A stretch of DNA of 64,000 bases from Larus michahellis (taxonomy: Eukaryota; Chordata; Aves; Charadriiformes; Laridae), in contig NC_133910.1 of assembly GCF_964199755.1 (NCBI RefSeq), positions 7,524,501 to 7,588,500 of the forward strand, read 5' to 3'. Made by a program: the position numbers and the translations under genes. Below the pieces are notes generated by a model. That model saw only the letters and a list, made by a program, of their open reading frames with translations. It was not told the origin of the DNA and did no database searches. Numbering within the stretch: position 1 is the first letter of the stretch; the number at the start of each line of letters is the position of its first letter. This document shows, piece by piece, positions 22,601-32,700 of the stretch.

Positions 22601-25600
22601 TGTGTGCAGCCTTGCACTTTGTGCCTGTATTTGCTAACTCTTTTTTTCTGTCCTGAGCCAAAGTTTATTGTCCTCCGCTCCCACAGAGGATACAAAGGGC
22701 TTCGTCATCTTTTCTGTGGTTGGCTACAGAGCCATGGAAATGTTAGGATCCTTTAGTAGAGGCTAACGATACAAAAAAGAGGATTTATTTATTTTTTTTT
22801 TGTCTGAGAAAGGGCTTGAAGGGGTAGGGACTGACTTTCCTTTTTCCCCCTTCAGAACCAAGGAGAAGAAGAAGTAGCTTCTCACCATGATGCAGCTTTC
22901 CCAATTGCCGTGGTGGCCTCGGGAATCTGGGAATTACACCCTCGAGTTGGAGACCTCTTTTTAGCTCATCTGCACAAAAAGTGCCCCTATTCTGTGCCAT
23001 TTTACCCTGCATTGAAAGAGGGGACTTCTATGGAAGAGTATCAGAGGTATATATATTACTGGACTTCTTGAGCATGAACCCTGCAAGGGTGAAGACTCTA
23101 TTTTTCTGAGTGAACTCCACCTTTCCCCATCTCTGATGATGTAGGCACTGTGACGTGCTGGCATAGACTTTGGAGATTCACTCACAACTGTGCAGCTCCC
23201 CTGACCCTGTTTCCCTGGAGGATGCTGTGTCCTTCAGCTTTGGAAGTGCTCTTCTGCTTCTTCTTCCTTGTCCTTCTCAAAGAACAGTTGATAGCCATAC
23301 TTTGAAAATACCCAGTACAGAACCTAAATATTCTACATGGTATGAAATAGTGGAACATATGATCCAGAGGGTAATGATCAGCCTTTGCAATAATTCTTGT
23401 ATGGTTTTGGAGTATCCCTATTCTCAGTACAGTTGACTTAAAGTAAGCTGAGGACTGCAGGGCCTCAAGTGAATGTGTTTTGCTGTACTAATACTGGAAC
23501 GTCTTCTCATACTTAGGATGCTTGGATATCAAGTTAAGGATTCTAAAGTGGAAGAGCAAGATCATTTTCTTAAACGGATGTCAGGACTGATTCGTCTTTA
23601 TGCTGCTATCATTCAACTCCGGTGGCCGTATGGAAACAAACAAGGGGTATGCGTGTGTGGCATTATAATTAAGACCTAGTTACTATCACGAGAGTCTACT
23701 AATGTATTATAAGCTTGATTTGTAGTTAAGGCGTGCTGAACTTAAATCAGCCCGTGATATATTTGAAGGGAGGTGTTCGTAACCATAATGGACAAAGCAA
23801 TGCAAAGTAATTTGTAGTGTAGACCTTTACTTCCTTTCTCTGTATTTTCATGATAAAATTTTATGTTAGGTTATTGTAAAATAACTTTATAAAGAAAAAA
23901 AGTAAATCAGAAAACTGCCAGTTTTAATAATAGCATTTTGCAAGTTGTAAAACAAGTGGTGGGTAGCTTTTTTGTTGCTTTATAGCCACATCCTCATGGG
24001 CTGAACTATGGATGGCGCTGGCTTGCTCAGATGTTGAATATGGAGCCTCTGGCAGATGTGACAGCTACGCTGCTGCTTGATTTTCTGGAGGTAAGCAATA
24101 TGGGTTACTGGTAGCTAAAGGAATCTAAACTGGTGACACTTTAGTTTCGGAAGAGATTGCTGAGGTGAGGTTCATTGTGATTTTAACAGCCGTTTTTTTT
24201 TTTTTTTTAACTTGTCCTTATTCCTTCAGAAAGGAATGTAAATATTTCCACATTCAGGCAAATATATCTTCGGAGCGGAATGATTTAAAAAATGGAAGTT
24301 TTTACAAATGCAACTTTTCTTGTTGTATTTGGTTCCTTTTAAGGTTCATCGTATTTTAAAGATAGTTTCATGGTCCTATAAGTATAAGGTCTGCTAAACG
24401 CTTGGCATCAGCTCATACAATGCAATGAGGTTCCGTGGCCTTTCCAGCTGAATTAGTTCATAAAACAGGATGAACTAGGTTGAAAAGGAATAGAGCCTGA
24501 TTAATTAATCCCATATCCTAGGATATAGGCATATGTTAAATAAGAGCCAAAGTTAAAGGCTGAAGGCAGGGGAGACAAACTGTTGGACGCAAGCAGCTTC
24601 TGGTGCTTGTCAAATGCCTTCTGAAGAACTTTAAAAGTAGAAATGAGAAAGGGCAAAGTGAAATACACCGTGGGGATTCTGTCAGCAGTGGTGAAGTTTG
24701 AGGAACATTCATCCTGTAAACTCCCTGTGTGAAGAAAGCTGATGACTCCACACTGCAGTCGCCAACGTGGGGAAATGACCATAACGTGCCCCATCAAATG
24801 GTATTAGGGAAGGCTTCTCTTTCTGGAAGGAGACTGGAGTGAGAGGAAGAATAACATAAGATTGGTATCAGTGGCGACCACACAGTCAACAGGTTTAAAA
24901 AAGGTGATTGTGGTAGCAGTAATGGCATTTAGAGGATTTGCTTCTTTTATTGTAGGTATATTTCTTGAAATGTCTGGATAAAAGTGGTTGATATTGAACA
25001 GGTTCATTGAAGTTGTCATGCTAGTCTGAAACCCAATTCCAGAACCTGCTCTTTGTGGATTTCTGTACCACAGGTGTGTGGCAACGCTCTCATGAAACAG
25101 TATCAGGTTCAGTTCTGGAAAATGATGTTGCTTATCCGAGAAGACTACATCCCAAGGTATGATATCTCTGGTTAGGAAATGTGGAATAATCGCTGTGCGG
25201 TACTTCATGAGTGTTTGCGCTTAAATGACTTGTCCATCTTTTCCAATCTTTGCCATTCACCCTGCCCACCCGCTTGTAAATCAAACCCAACTTTCTAAAT
25301 AGATTTTGAAACATGCTGTTATTTCTGCAGAATTGAAGCAATTACCACCTCTGGACAGATGGGCTCTTTAATGCGTTTCAAGCAATTCTTGGAGGTAAAG
25401 CAAGTTTTTTTCATTTTTCAAGTGTTTTGGGTTTTTTTTCCCCTTCGTTTGATAAATGCATCATTTTGCTAATGAGGCTGGTGCTGCTCGCAGCACACCT
25501 GATAGTCCAGACCCATCACGGTGATATAACCCTTTGATAACTTTTCAGTTACTGAATTACCTTAATGATAGTTATGATGTCAAACACCTCGCTGCTTTCT

Positions 25601-26157
25601 TGCCTCACGTCTAATTTTTTCTCAGTGAAAATGTATTTTGATTATAAATGAAGTCCAGTGAGACTAGTTGCAGTGAGAGAAGATGTACAGGTTGAGGAGG
25701 ATTCTGCTGAGTCATTTCTGTAACAGCTATTTGCTGTAAGTGGTTTGCTTGTCTTTATCTGCTGTCTTGATTAGATACACAAGGAAGTAGACATCTTGAA
25801 CCGCTCTCTGTAAGGTTTGTTTAGCATTGTATTCTGCATCTTTTTTTTTTTCTTAAGAAAGCTTGCAAAACAGTAAAATACTTGATTATTTAAATTGTTT
25901 TGTGAACGTTGACTTAGATGATGATATTAAAATATTATCTCTCAGAGTTTGTACTTTCATTTCAAAATTAATTTTGGTACATTTTATTAGCAATGCCTTG
26001 AATGTGTGCAGTAAGAGCCATCAAAATTCCTGAGAAGAGATGACTAATTAAAATACACATTTCTTTTTCCTTTGTCTTTCTCCACTAGAAATGTCTACAG
26101 CAGAAGGAAATTCCATTACCAAAGGGCGCTCTGCAGTCTTCCTTTTGGAGATCATAA
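16491..26157 (+). CDS. GLE1: GLE1 gene (mRNA export factor), coding span
   Basis: GLE1 acts on the cytoplasmic side of the nuclear pore. With inositol hexakisphosphate it stimulates the DEAD-box ATPase DDX19 to remodel exported mRNPs; it also has roles in translation (family knowledge). Sixteen exons join in frame to 703 residues, against 698 in human. In order: an N-terminal segment (1-32) matching the NUP155-binding end; a Ser/Pro-rich, poorly conserved linker (about 55-130); a long Glu/Arg/Gln-rich coiled coil (about 150-300); a second charged helical segment (about 315-375); and the conserved C-terminal GLE1 domain (about 390-700) with [20 protein letters not shown] and [20 protein letters not shown]. 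The tail FWRS matches the human GLE1B end, which binds NUP42. ATG at 16491 sits in a good context (GTCGCCATGC) in a CpG island. Introns run from 174 to 1055 bases; I recognise no second gene in them. Confidence 0.97.
17099..17323 (+). CDS. GLE1: GLE1 exon 2
   Basis: Residues 33-107, phase 0. [20 protein letters not shown] then a Ser/Pro/Thr-rich linker. Acceptor TTCTCTCCAG at 17098. A second in-frame acceptor lies 18 bases upstream (17080) and would add KMFSLQ. Donor GTAGCT. Confidence 0.93.
18379..18504 (+). CDS. GLE1: GLE1 exon 3
   Basis: Residues 108-149, phase 0. Its 3' part [16 protein letters not shown] matches human; the first 25 residues do not. Acceptor GACCACGCAG, weak donor GTAAAA. 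Confidence 0.92.
18707..18855 (+). CDS. GLE1: GLE1 exon 4
   Basis: Residues 150-198 plus two bases of codon 199. Start of the coiled coil; [20 protein letters not shown] is close to human. Acceptor AATCTGCAG, donor GTGAGA. Confidence 0.96.
19182..19242 (+). CDS. GLE1: GLE1 exon 5
   Basis: 61 bases, residues 199-219. Contains [14 protein letters not shown]. Too short to show as a long open frame; found by frame continuity and the human match. Acceptor CTGTTGTAG, donor GTCTGA. Confidence 0.95.
19484..19738 (+). CDS. GLE1: GLE1 exon 6
   Basis: 255 bases, residues 220-304, phase 0. [20 protein letters not shown] onward, then a conserved segment ending [12 protein letters not shown]. Acceptor TTCTCTTCAG, donor GTGGGG. 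Confidence 0.97.
20523..20751 (+). CDS. GLE1: GLE1 exon 7
   Basis: Residues 305-380 plus one base of codon 381. Charged helix [20 protein letters not shown] followed by a Gln/Pro-rich linker. The donor is GTTGGT; the nearby GTATGG would put a stop in frame and was rejected. Confidence 0.95.
21115..21230 (+). CDS. GLE1: GLE1 exon 8
   Basis: Residues 381-419. Contains [18 protein letters not shown], the beginning of the conserved C-terminal domain. Acceptor TAATATCAG, donor GTATGA. Confidence 0.95.
21451..21520 (+). CDS. GLE1: GLE1 exon 9
   Basis: 70 bases, residues 420-442 plus one base. Contains [18 protein letters not shown], nearly identical to human. Acceptor TGTTCTGCAG, donor GTCAGG. 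Confidence 0.96.
21869..22011 (+). CDS. GLE1: GLE1 exon 10
   Basis: Residues 443-490. Contains [16 protein letters not shown] and [14 protein letters not shown]. This region corresponds to the human nucleocytoplasmic shuttling segment (family knowledge). Donor GTGAGA. Confidence 0.96.
22856..23046 (+). CDS. GLE1: GLE1 exon 11
   Basis: Residues 491-553 plus two bases. Core of the GLE1 domain: [20 protein letters not shown] and [19 protein letters not shown]. Acceptor CCCCCTTCAG, donor GTATAT. Confidence 0.97.
23517..23646 (+). CDS. GLE1: GLE1 exon 12
   Basis: Residues 554-597. Contains [20 protein letters not shown] and [19 protein letters not shown]. Acceptor CATACTTAG, donor GTATGC. Confidence 0.97.
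23986..24090 (+). CDS. GLE1: GLE1 exon 13
   Basis: Residues 598-632, phase 0. [20 protein letters not shown] onward, ending [10 protein letters not shown]. Acceptor GCTTTATAG, donor GTAAGC. Confidence 0.97.
25074..25156 (+). CDS. GLE1: GLE1 exon 14
   Basis: 83 bases, residues 633-659 plus two bases. [18 protein letters not shown] onward. Donor GTATGA. Reading on into the 174-base intron meets TAG at 25173, which would give a GLE1A-like end. Confidence 0.96.
25331..25394 (+). CDS. GLE1: GLE1 exon 15
   Basis: 64 bases, residues 660-681. Contains [20 protein letters not shown]. Acceptor ATTTCTGCAG, donor GTAAAG. Confidence 0.96.
26089..26157 (+). CDS. GLE1: GLE1 exon 16 (stop codon exon)
   Basis: Residues 682-703, [20 protein letters not shown] and RS, then TAA at 26155-26157. 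Same C-terminal end as human GLE1B. Acceptor TTCTCCACTAG. Confidence 0.97.
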   Translation, partial: KCLQQKEIPLPKGALQSSFWRS

Positions 26158-26228
26158 ATCAGTTTTGATTTCTTCCCATCGGATGTCAGTGCTTTCAGAC
26201 CTGGCTTCTTGTTTATATGTAAAGGCAA

Positions 26229-26234
26229 AATAAA
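26229..26234 (+). promoter_or_regulatory. GLE1: GLE1 proximal poly(A) signal
   Basis: AATAAA 72 bases after the stop codon, followed by T/G-rich DNA. It would give a very short 3'UTR. Confidence 0.6.
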
Positions 26235-26483
26235 TGTATTTTGTATATAGAGGAATCAGGAGAAAATATTCCATCAGCCTGTTGTTTAATTTGTCACAGT
26301 TTATGTTGGGCAGAACAAACTTGTGTTTCATTTGTTGCAAATAATTGGAAGCCATCTCTTGCTTTGGATTTTTATAAGTTTTTGTATAGTAAATTATGGA
26401 AAATTGAAGACTTTTCCTTCATATGTTTAAACATGTGGAAGATGTTTTAAATATAGTATCCTGATGACCTCTGGGCTTCAGCG

Positions 26484-26489
26484 ATTAAA
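26484..26489 (+). promoter_or_regulatory. GLE1: GLE1 distal poly(A) signal
   Basis: ATTAAA variant followed about 30 bases later by a GT-rich stretch (about 26515-26530). Plausible main cleavage site. Confidence 0.5.
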
Positions 26490-26510
26490 GACTCTTGGGA
26501 TGAAAATTTG

Positions 26511-28900
26511 CACGGTGCTGTTCTGTTCATGGAAATGAAAATACCTCACAGCTTTATGAAGTCTTAACAGAGTAATTGATCTCAGAAATTTTCCGCTAGA
26601 ACTTTATTTTTGTATTTATTACATCTGTCTTTTATAGTTCAATTTTAATTATGCTGATGTACTTGCATCCTCTTTGTCTCAACATCTTGAAACGACAGGG
26701 AGATTGATGAAGGCATTTAGCCTAGCGGTGTTGACACTTCTCTCTGTTGAATGTGACTTTGCTCCAAGAGGCAGTACTCTCGAGTTAAGAGAGATCGACT
26801 CACTGTTTTAAAAGGTTTACATGGGGGAAGAGCAGAGTTCCTGAAACTACAGAATTTCTGTGTCCGTTATCCATCAGATGGATGGAAGCTAATAGTCCAT
26901 TTTCTTATTTAAAAGAAAAAAAGAGTGGCAAAATGGTGCATTCATTCTAGCACTTTTGATGATGTTCTGCCATCGTTTGAGGGGGAAATTGTACGCCTGG
27001 GTTACCTAAGGTGCATTTTATAAGGCCTCTTTTTATCTAAATGGATTTCTTCCTTATAAATGTTATGGTATTTTATGTACCAGCTACTGTAATACTTTTG
27101 TACCAATGGTGGATTATTCTGAGAATAGTTCATTCTAGCAATCTGTTTAAATTGATATTAAAGTTTGATAATTTTTTTTCTTTGTAATCTGAAGCTTATG
27201 CAGTTTTTTTCTATCAAAGAGGGATGGTCAAGAAAATCTACAGTTCCATGGTGAAGACAGGAGATAGATAGTATGGGCGTGATGGGAGATCTGTCTGATT
27301 TATGGTGCACTGTCCTTGACTATTTCGGTATTCTCTAAGATGAGAAAAATTGATTCTGAGTTCTAGAAGGCAGTACGTTATTTTGGCAATATACTGTTGC
27401 AAGTTAAAAGCCAAGTTAAAAGCTACTATTATTTTTACCAGATCAGGTTTTGTTATTCGTAGAGGCACCGCAATTTGAAGCTGTAGAAAGCGGAGTTGAG
27501 GCCATATGAGAATCTGAGTTTGATCTTTATATATCCCTTGAGATTTCTGAGAAAAGGTTGTAACGTGTACTTTGGAATTCAGGCCTTTAAAACCTTTAAC
27601 CTTGGCTTTAAAATTAACTGGTAAATAAGTTAAATTAGCGTTTGGTTTATGCATTTTTGTAAACTGACTTTGGAATTCTTTAGACTGATGTTACTGGTGG
27701 CTGTTCTGGGGTACTGGAAATCTCCTTCCAGTATCCATTTACCAGATAACACTGAAGCAATACACAGCTTTCATTAGTATACTTGAAAATGTTCAGGGTT
27801 TTTTTTATACTGAGTGGAGATGTTTTAATTACATCTTGCATGTCTACAATTATGTTGGAGACTGACTTTGCCAAGATAGTAACTGGTACTGTCTGTTAGA
27901 AACAATTGTCTGCCTGTGCCAAAACACAAGGAGTGATTTGGTGATGGATATATAAGATACAATAGCTTTCTTCTTTTTTGCTGACAGGTACTAGGGTTTT
28001 CTCACATTTGGGGAGGGAATATAAGTATATATTCTTATAAATAACAAACATGGTATCCTTTTCTGCCTCAGTAAGGGCATACTATTTCAAAAAACCCTAA
28101 TAAGGTTTTCAAATCGAATAATGAGTGCACTTGAAAAGAATCATAAGAAATCAGTATTTATTTTTAGATGTAGCTTAAGGTTGCTTCTACTGCTTCAACT
28201 GATGGTTAACTTCTGTATTACGTTATTCTGTTTCTTGTCATTTTAGCAGTTTTAAATGTTAGCCATTTGGTGTTACGAAGGTGCAGTGCAAGTAAGGTCT
28301 TATGCATGTATTCATGGTACTGTCGTGTTTGATACAAATATGCATATGCCAAAGGAGAGCATCTGGGATGTGAAAATACTGTGCATTCAGGACGAGATGC
28401 CTTAAAATTGCCGTGAGTCATACTCTTCCTTGGAGACAATAGTTCCAGGCAGTCCCGCGGGTTGCCATGCAATGTCACTTTTCCATTTAAGTACTTTTAT
28501 TACAGTGTTATTAACTCAAAAATCATTCAAACCCACTCACCACTTTGATCCCATAAAGTTCTTGCTGCCTTAGAAGGCCTCTTTTTAAAAGAAAAAAAAA
28601 AAGATTAGAGGAGAACTTCTTTGTCATGTCTATTTTAAACATCTAGTTTATACTAAAGGCTCATTTTCCTTTGAATTTATGCATTGGCTTTTCAAAAATA
28701 CATCTCTCTTGACAAATGTTTACAGCCTTTTGATGCTCGGTCCTTGCCAGGCCTCTTTGTGCTTGTTACACTGCACCCTGCTTCAAAAGAAGAGACTTAC
28801 ACACATATATTTTTAATAATGTAAAGCTAATGAGGCTGCTGCTTTAAGTCTGGCCTGTTGATTTAAATTGTAAAACCTGCCCCTCTCCTGCTACAGCAGC
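26511..28900. other. GLE1-SPTAN1 intergenic DNA, no gene seen
   Basis: AT-rich DNA without splice-linked open frames, RNA genes or repeats that I can name. The longest open frame (27238-27654, - strand, 138 codons) has no recognisable domain. The composition changes sharply to GC-rich at about 28905, where the SPTAN1 CpG island starts. Confidence 0.6.
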
Positions 28901-29080
28901 TCGGGTCTTTGAGAGCCCAGACTGACCCTGGCTGAGGAGAAAGGGGCGGAAACCCCAGCTGTCGCCATGCTGCACGGACGTTGTAACTGATTCCCGATGT
29001 AATACTGTCTTTTTTTTTGTGTCCAAGGCTTGTCTCCGTAGTCCGGTGTGCTGAGACGGGAAAACGGCCGCCGTGCCCCT

Positions 29081-29160
29081 CGGCTCTTTCCGGACCCTCC
29101 CGGCTCTTTCCGGAATCGCTCGGCACTTTCCGGCACCCCTCGGCTCGCTCCAGCCCTCCC
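29081..29160. repeat. Four-copy 20-bp tandem repeat in the SPTAN1 promoter
   Basis: Four adjacent 20-base units, each beginning CGGC: 29081-29100, 29101-29120, 29121-29140 and 29141-29160. The first three carry CTTTCCGG, an ETS-like core on the - strand; the fourth has decayed. The units share about 12 to 16 of 20 bases. Confidence 0.85.
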
Positions 29161-29171
29161 CGCATGCGCGC
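29160..29171. promoter_or_regulatory. SPTAN1: NRF1-like site
   Basis: CCGCATGCGCGC, close to the palindromic NRF1 consensus GCGCATGCGC, just after the 20-bp repeats. Confidence 0.45.
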
Positions 29172-29283
29172 TTCCCTCAGCTGGGGCGGGTGGGGCCCTC
29201 CCTCCCCCCGCCCCCCCCGGCTCCCGATTCTCCCCGAAGGCCTTCGGCCCTTTTCGCCGCCCGGCAGCACCGTTCTGCGGCGC

Positions 29284-29291
29284 TGACGTCA
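29284..29291. promoter_or_regulatory. SPTAN1: Full palindromic cAMP response element
   Basis: TGACGTCA, the full CREB/ATF site, 15 bases upstream of the TATA box and about 50 bases upstream of the inferred start site. Spacing and CpG context make it a good functional candidate. Confidence 0.65.
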
Positions 29292-29305
29292 CCTCCGGGC
29301 CGCCT

Positions 29306-29313
29306 TATAAAAA
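29306..29313 (+). promoter_or_regulatory. SPTAN1: SPTAN1 TATA box
   Basis: TATAAAAA inside an otherwise CpG-rich promoter. It predicts transcription from about 29336. A TATA box together with a CpG island is a less usual combination. Confidence 0.7.
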
Positions 29314-29335
29314 GGCGGGCGCAGGGGGCGCGCGG

Positions 29336-29387
29336 CGTCCGTGGCGGAGGGCGCGGAGCCGGCGGCGGGGATCTGCGCACCGACCCG
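29336..29387 (+). other. SPTAN1: SPTAN1 exon 1 (non-coding 5'UTR)
   Basis: The start is inferred at about 30 bases after the TATA box; the end is set by the donor GTGAGG at 29388. It contains no ATG. It would join to 37995, giving a short GC-rich leader before the ATG at 37998. Confidence 0.65.
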
Positions 29388-29673
29388 GTGAGGCGGCGGG
29401 CGGGAGGGGGGAGCCGCGCCCGCCTTCATCCGACCCCGCTCGGGTAGATAGAGTCCCTCGCACTCCCCGCACCCGCTCCGCCTTCCGCCGCTGCGGAGAC
29501 AGGTGTAGGGCTGCGCGCTCCCCTCAGCCGCGGGGAAGGCTGAGGCCGCCGCGCTGAGGAGGGCCCTGCCTCAGGCGGCTCCCCTCGGCGACCGCTCGCC
29601 ATCCCTGGCGGCCGTGGGGTTTGTTATCGCGGGTGGCCGCGTCCGCAGAGCCTGGGTCCCCCCCGCGGCCCTC

Positions 29674-29703
29674 GGGGGAAGGGAGGGGAGGGAAGGGCGG
29701 GGG
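29674..29703 (+). other. Predicted G-quadruplex motif
   Basis: Six G-runs of three to five bases with one- or two-base spacers, on the non-template strand about 290 bases into intron 1. It fits the usual four-run G3+ rule with short loops. Confidence 0.6.
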
Positions 29704-32700
29704 AATTGCCCTGGGCGCGGCGCGGATAAAGGGCAGGCGGTCGAGGAGCGGCGGGATCCGCCCTGGGCAGTCTGGACCCGCGGCAGGAATTTCATTGAGC
29801 GCCCTGGGGAGGGGATAAAGAGGCGAGTAAATAGCAGTGACAGCGGATCTCCGTCCCTGCGGGGCAGAGCAAGCGGACCCCGCCTTGCCCGCCCTTCCCT
29901 TCGTCCCTGTCCAGTGGGGTTTGCGGTAAAACCCTGCCGCCCCCCATCCCCTGAGGAAAAATGCCGGGAGGGAGACGGGGAACCCGTGTCTCTGCGGTAA
30001 CCCGGCACAGCAATGGCTTCCCTCAGCTCTCCCCAGCCCTGTCCAAGGTCAGGAGATGCAGCAAAGAGCGTGTGTGCGGGAAGAGGAGAAAAGGCAGCGA
30101 TGGAGGGGCCGGGTGCTCGGTGATGGCTGGAGACACCCTTCCTCCAGGAGAGAGATAGCTGTGTGAAAGGACGGACACGTCAATAGCTTACATAGCAGAG
30201 TTGTCCAGCCAGGCAGGAAGACATTTAGAAGAAATCCTCCGAACCTGTGTGCCTCTCATAAATGTGTCATTTTGGTATATAGGTCAAGCACTACGCTTTC
30301 CTTCCTTTGTAAAAGATTCAGGATTTGTTCCTCCCCTGATTAACTTTTTTTTTTTTTTAATTTAACATAAATCACAGGCATGACAGTCAGGGTTTTCTCA
30401 GTTTGTTTCCTGCATACACGTTATCTGCTTACAGTGATATAAATTCATATTGCTAGATCATAAACATATACCAATAGGGTAATCACTTCCCCTGACATTT
30501 ATGGAAAAGCATAAGCAATTACCACTACATTTTTTCAGCAGATCCGTGGTGACTGTTCAGGATTTTTAGTAGCTATTTTGTCATAAAACAGCTACGTGTT
30601 CCAGTCAAAAATGTACGTGACTATTGAGCAGTCTTTCATACATATTTAAATAGATTCTTAAGAGCAGTTGTCTGGAGATGGCGAATGAACACACTGGGGG
30701 GGGGGAAATAAGCAACCAAAAAAGCCTAACTCAGCCTGAAATGGTTCTGTTTCTTTCTGGAAAAAACAATCCATTTTCTTTTGGTATTTTGTTTTCAGCA
30801 AAGTGCCAGAAGATTCTGATGATTGTATTCACTGAAAGGCCTTGGTCAGGGATTTAGATTTGTTCAAAACAAATATTAAATCCCACCGTGTGATTTTTAT
30901 GCATTTAAATAAAGCTAGCAGTGAGTTCTTCTGTGAAGTCTTCATCTGTCCTTCCTTATAAATTGTGCAGAGAAAAATAATCAACAAAAGATTGAAAATG
31001 GGATATTTTCTGCTGCATTGTGTGCAGGATCTGTAGCTGTAGTAATGAAATTGTTAAGCTGTGGAAAATGCTTGAACTGAGATAGCAGGTTATGTTGTTC
31101 GCAAGAAGTAATTTATCTTCATTCCTGTTGAAAAAAAGATACATCCATACTGGTCGGATTGAAATAGAAATTTTAGCTTAAAATCAGATTTAGATGTTAT
31201 GCTTTATGAGATCCATAGTTGATGAAGTTAGCAAACATATTTGTGATTGGGCTTTTTTAATAACAAAAAAAAAGGTATCAATGATAACAAAAATGGTCAA
31301 TGTCAAAGACTGACTTTTAACTGTTTTTTACATATTTTTCTCCTGCAGAAAGGTAGGAGCAGCCTTCAGTCTCTTGAGACAGGGTGGTACCTCTTGGTGT
31401 GACATTCCTATTTCTCAACTGTTATATTTATAACTAACCTTAGTAATTTCAAGGAAATATCTTAGTATCTTTGCTGCCTTATTTTTAATCTACTTAATGC
31501 ATTTATGGGGTTGTAATTGTTTTATTCATAAATGCATTACTTTTGGGGGGCAACTAATTGCTTCCCTAGTATTGGAGGAAATAATACGAATTCCTCCCTT
31601 TTTTCCACTGCATGTTAGTATAGTGTGGGAGTTTGTTTTTTCCATTTGTCCCTGGAGTGTAGGCAGTAGAAAAATGGGGTGGAGCAGGCTGCAGATGCTG
31701 TGGATGGAGATTGCCAAGCGCAGTCCAGCATTGTGCTCCATAGCTGACCATGGATCAAATGGAGTGGCAAGCTGCCTTCTCACTGCTGCAATTGATACAC
31801 ATTAAGCTATGCAAATGCCACCAGAGATACGCACTAGCTTCAGCTGGCACAAAGGCACGTAACTGCGGTTGTCCATGAGCTGCTTCAGGGTTTGCAGCAT
31901 ACTCATGGGCAAAATGTAGCGTTAGGGGAGGCAAGGAAATCTTCAGTTAAAAATTCAGTGGGTTAGATACACTTAACAGATGCATAATTAGCCATCTCAA
32001 AAAAATACCTTCTGTCGCAACTGCTACTTGTCTGTTTTTTTTTTACTGAGGTAATTGAAAGTAAAAATCTTTGTAGATAATTACATTCAAAACTTTATTG
32101 AGTTTGTGTCTTTAAATTAAGCCATGCTACTTGATTACTTTGTAGCAGGAAGTGTCATTTGCCAAGTCCAGATAACTTTCTTTCTGTTTTGACCTTCAGA
32201 TTATGGTAGTATTTTTTTTAGACTAACTGGAAAGCTTAGTACATACCAAATTAATATAGGTTTTCCTGTTGATATTTGTAACCCTTTTTGCATGGGGAGG
32301 TCTGTTGCTCGTAGTAGCTTGCGCAACAATAATGCCAAATTGCTGTATGTGGCAAGGAACGAAAAGGAAAGTATGGAACATGTACTGTGATGGAATATGT
32401 ATTTAGGGGAAAAAAAAAAAAGAATGAAGCCATGTCCTTACGCTAGTCATTAGTTGAATGTTATCTTGATTTCCCCCTCCCTTTTAGACTCTACATTCCT
32501 CCATCATGTTGTCATCGTTTCGTAAAGTCAAAGTCCAGGTATTTTTACGTAATGCATGAAGTGTCATCACCATACTTGCCTGCCTTTATTGCCATGACCT
32601 ATTTGTAACAAAAAAACATCTATTTGAGAGTTTGTTCTATCTAGCAGGTGCTTTGTTTGTACTTCAGTGTTGAGTCTGATGTGTCTTTCCTTTAATACTT

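Larger units (their letters stand above)
26158..26510 (+). other. GLE1: GLE1 3' untranslated region
   Basis: AT-rich non-coding tail with AATAAA at 26229-26234 and ATTAAA at 26484-26489. The end is inferred from the distal signal. A further ATTAAA at 27157 could mark a longer form. Confidence 0.65.
28905..30000 (+). promoter_or_regulatory. SPTAN1: SPTAN1 CpG island
   Basis: About 1.1 kb of GC- and CpG-dense DNA between AT-rich flanks. It covers the core promoter, non-coding exon 1 and the start of intron 1. Many long open frames here on both strands are a by-product of low stop-codon density and are not genes. Confidence 0.85.

Noticed and set aside
27238-27654. 138-codon open frame on the - strand between GLE1 and SPTAN1
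   Set aside because: No promoter, splice partner or domain. Composition is like that of the surrounding AT-rich DNA.
29048-29557. 169-codon open frame, and other long frames on both strands, in the SPTAN1 CpG island
   Set aside because: GC-rich DNA has few stop codons. The frames are Pro/Arg/Ala-rich, run through the TATA box, exon 1 and donor, and match no family.
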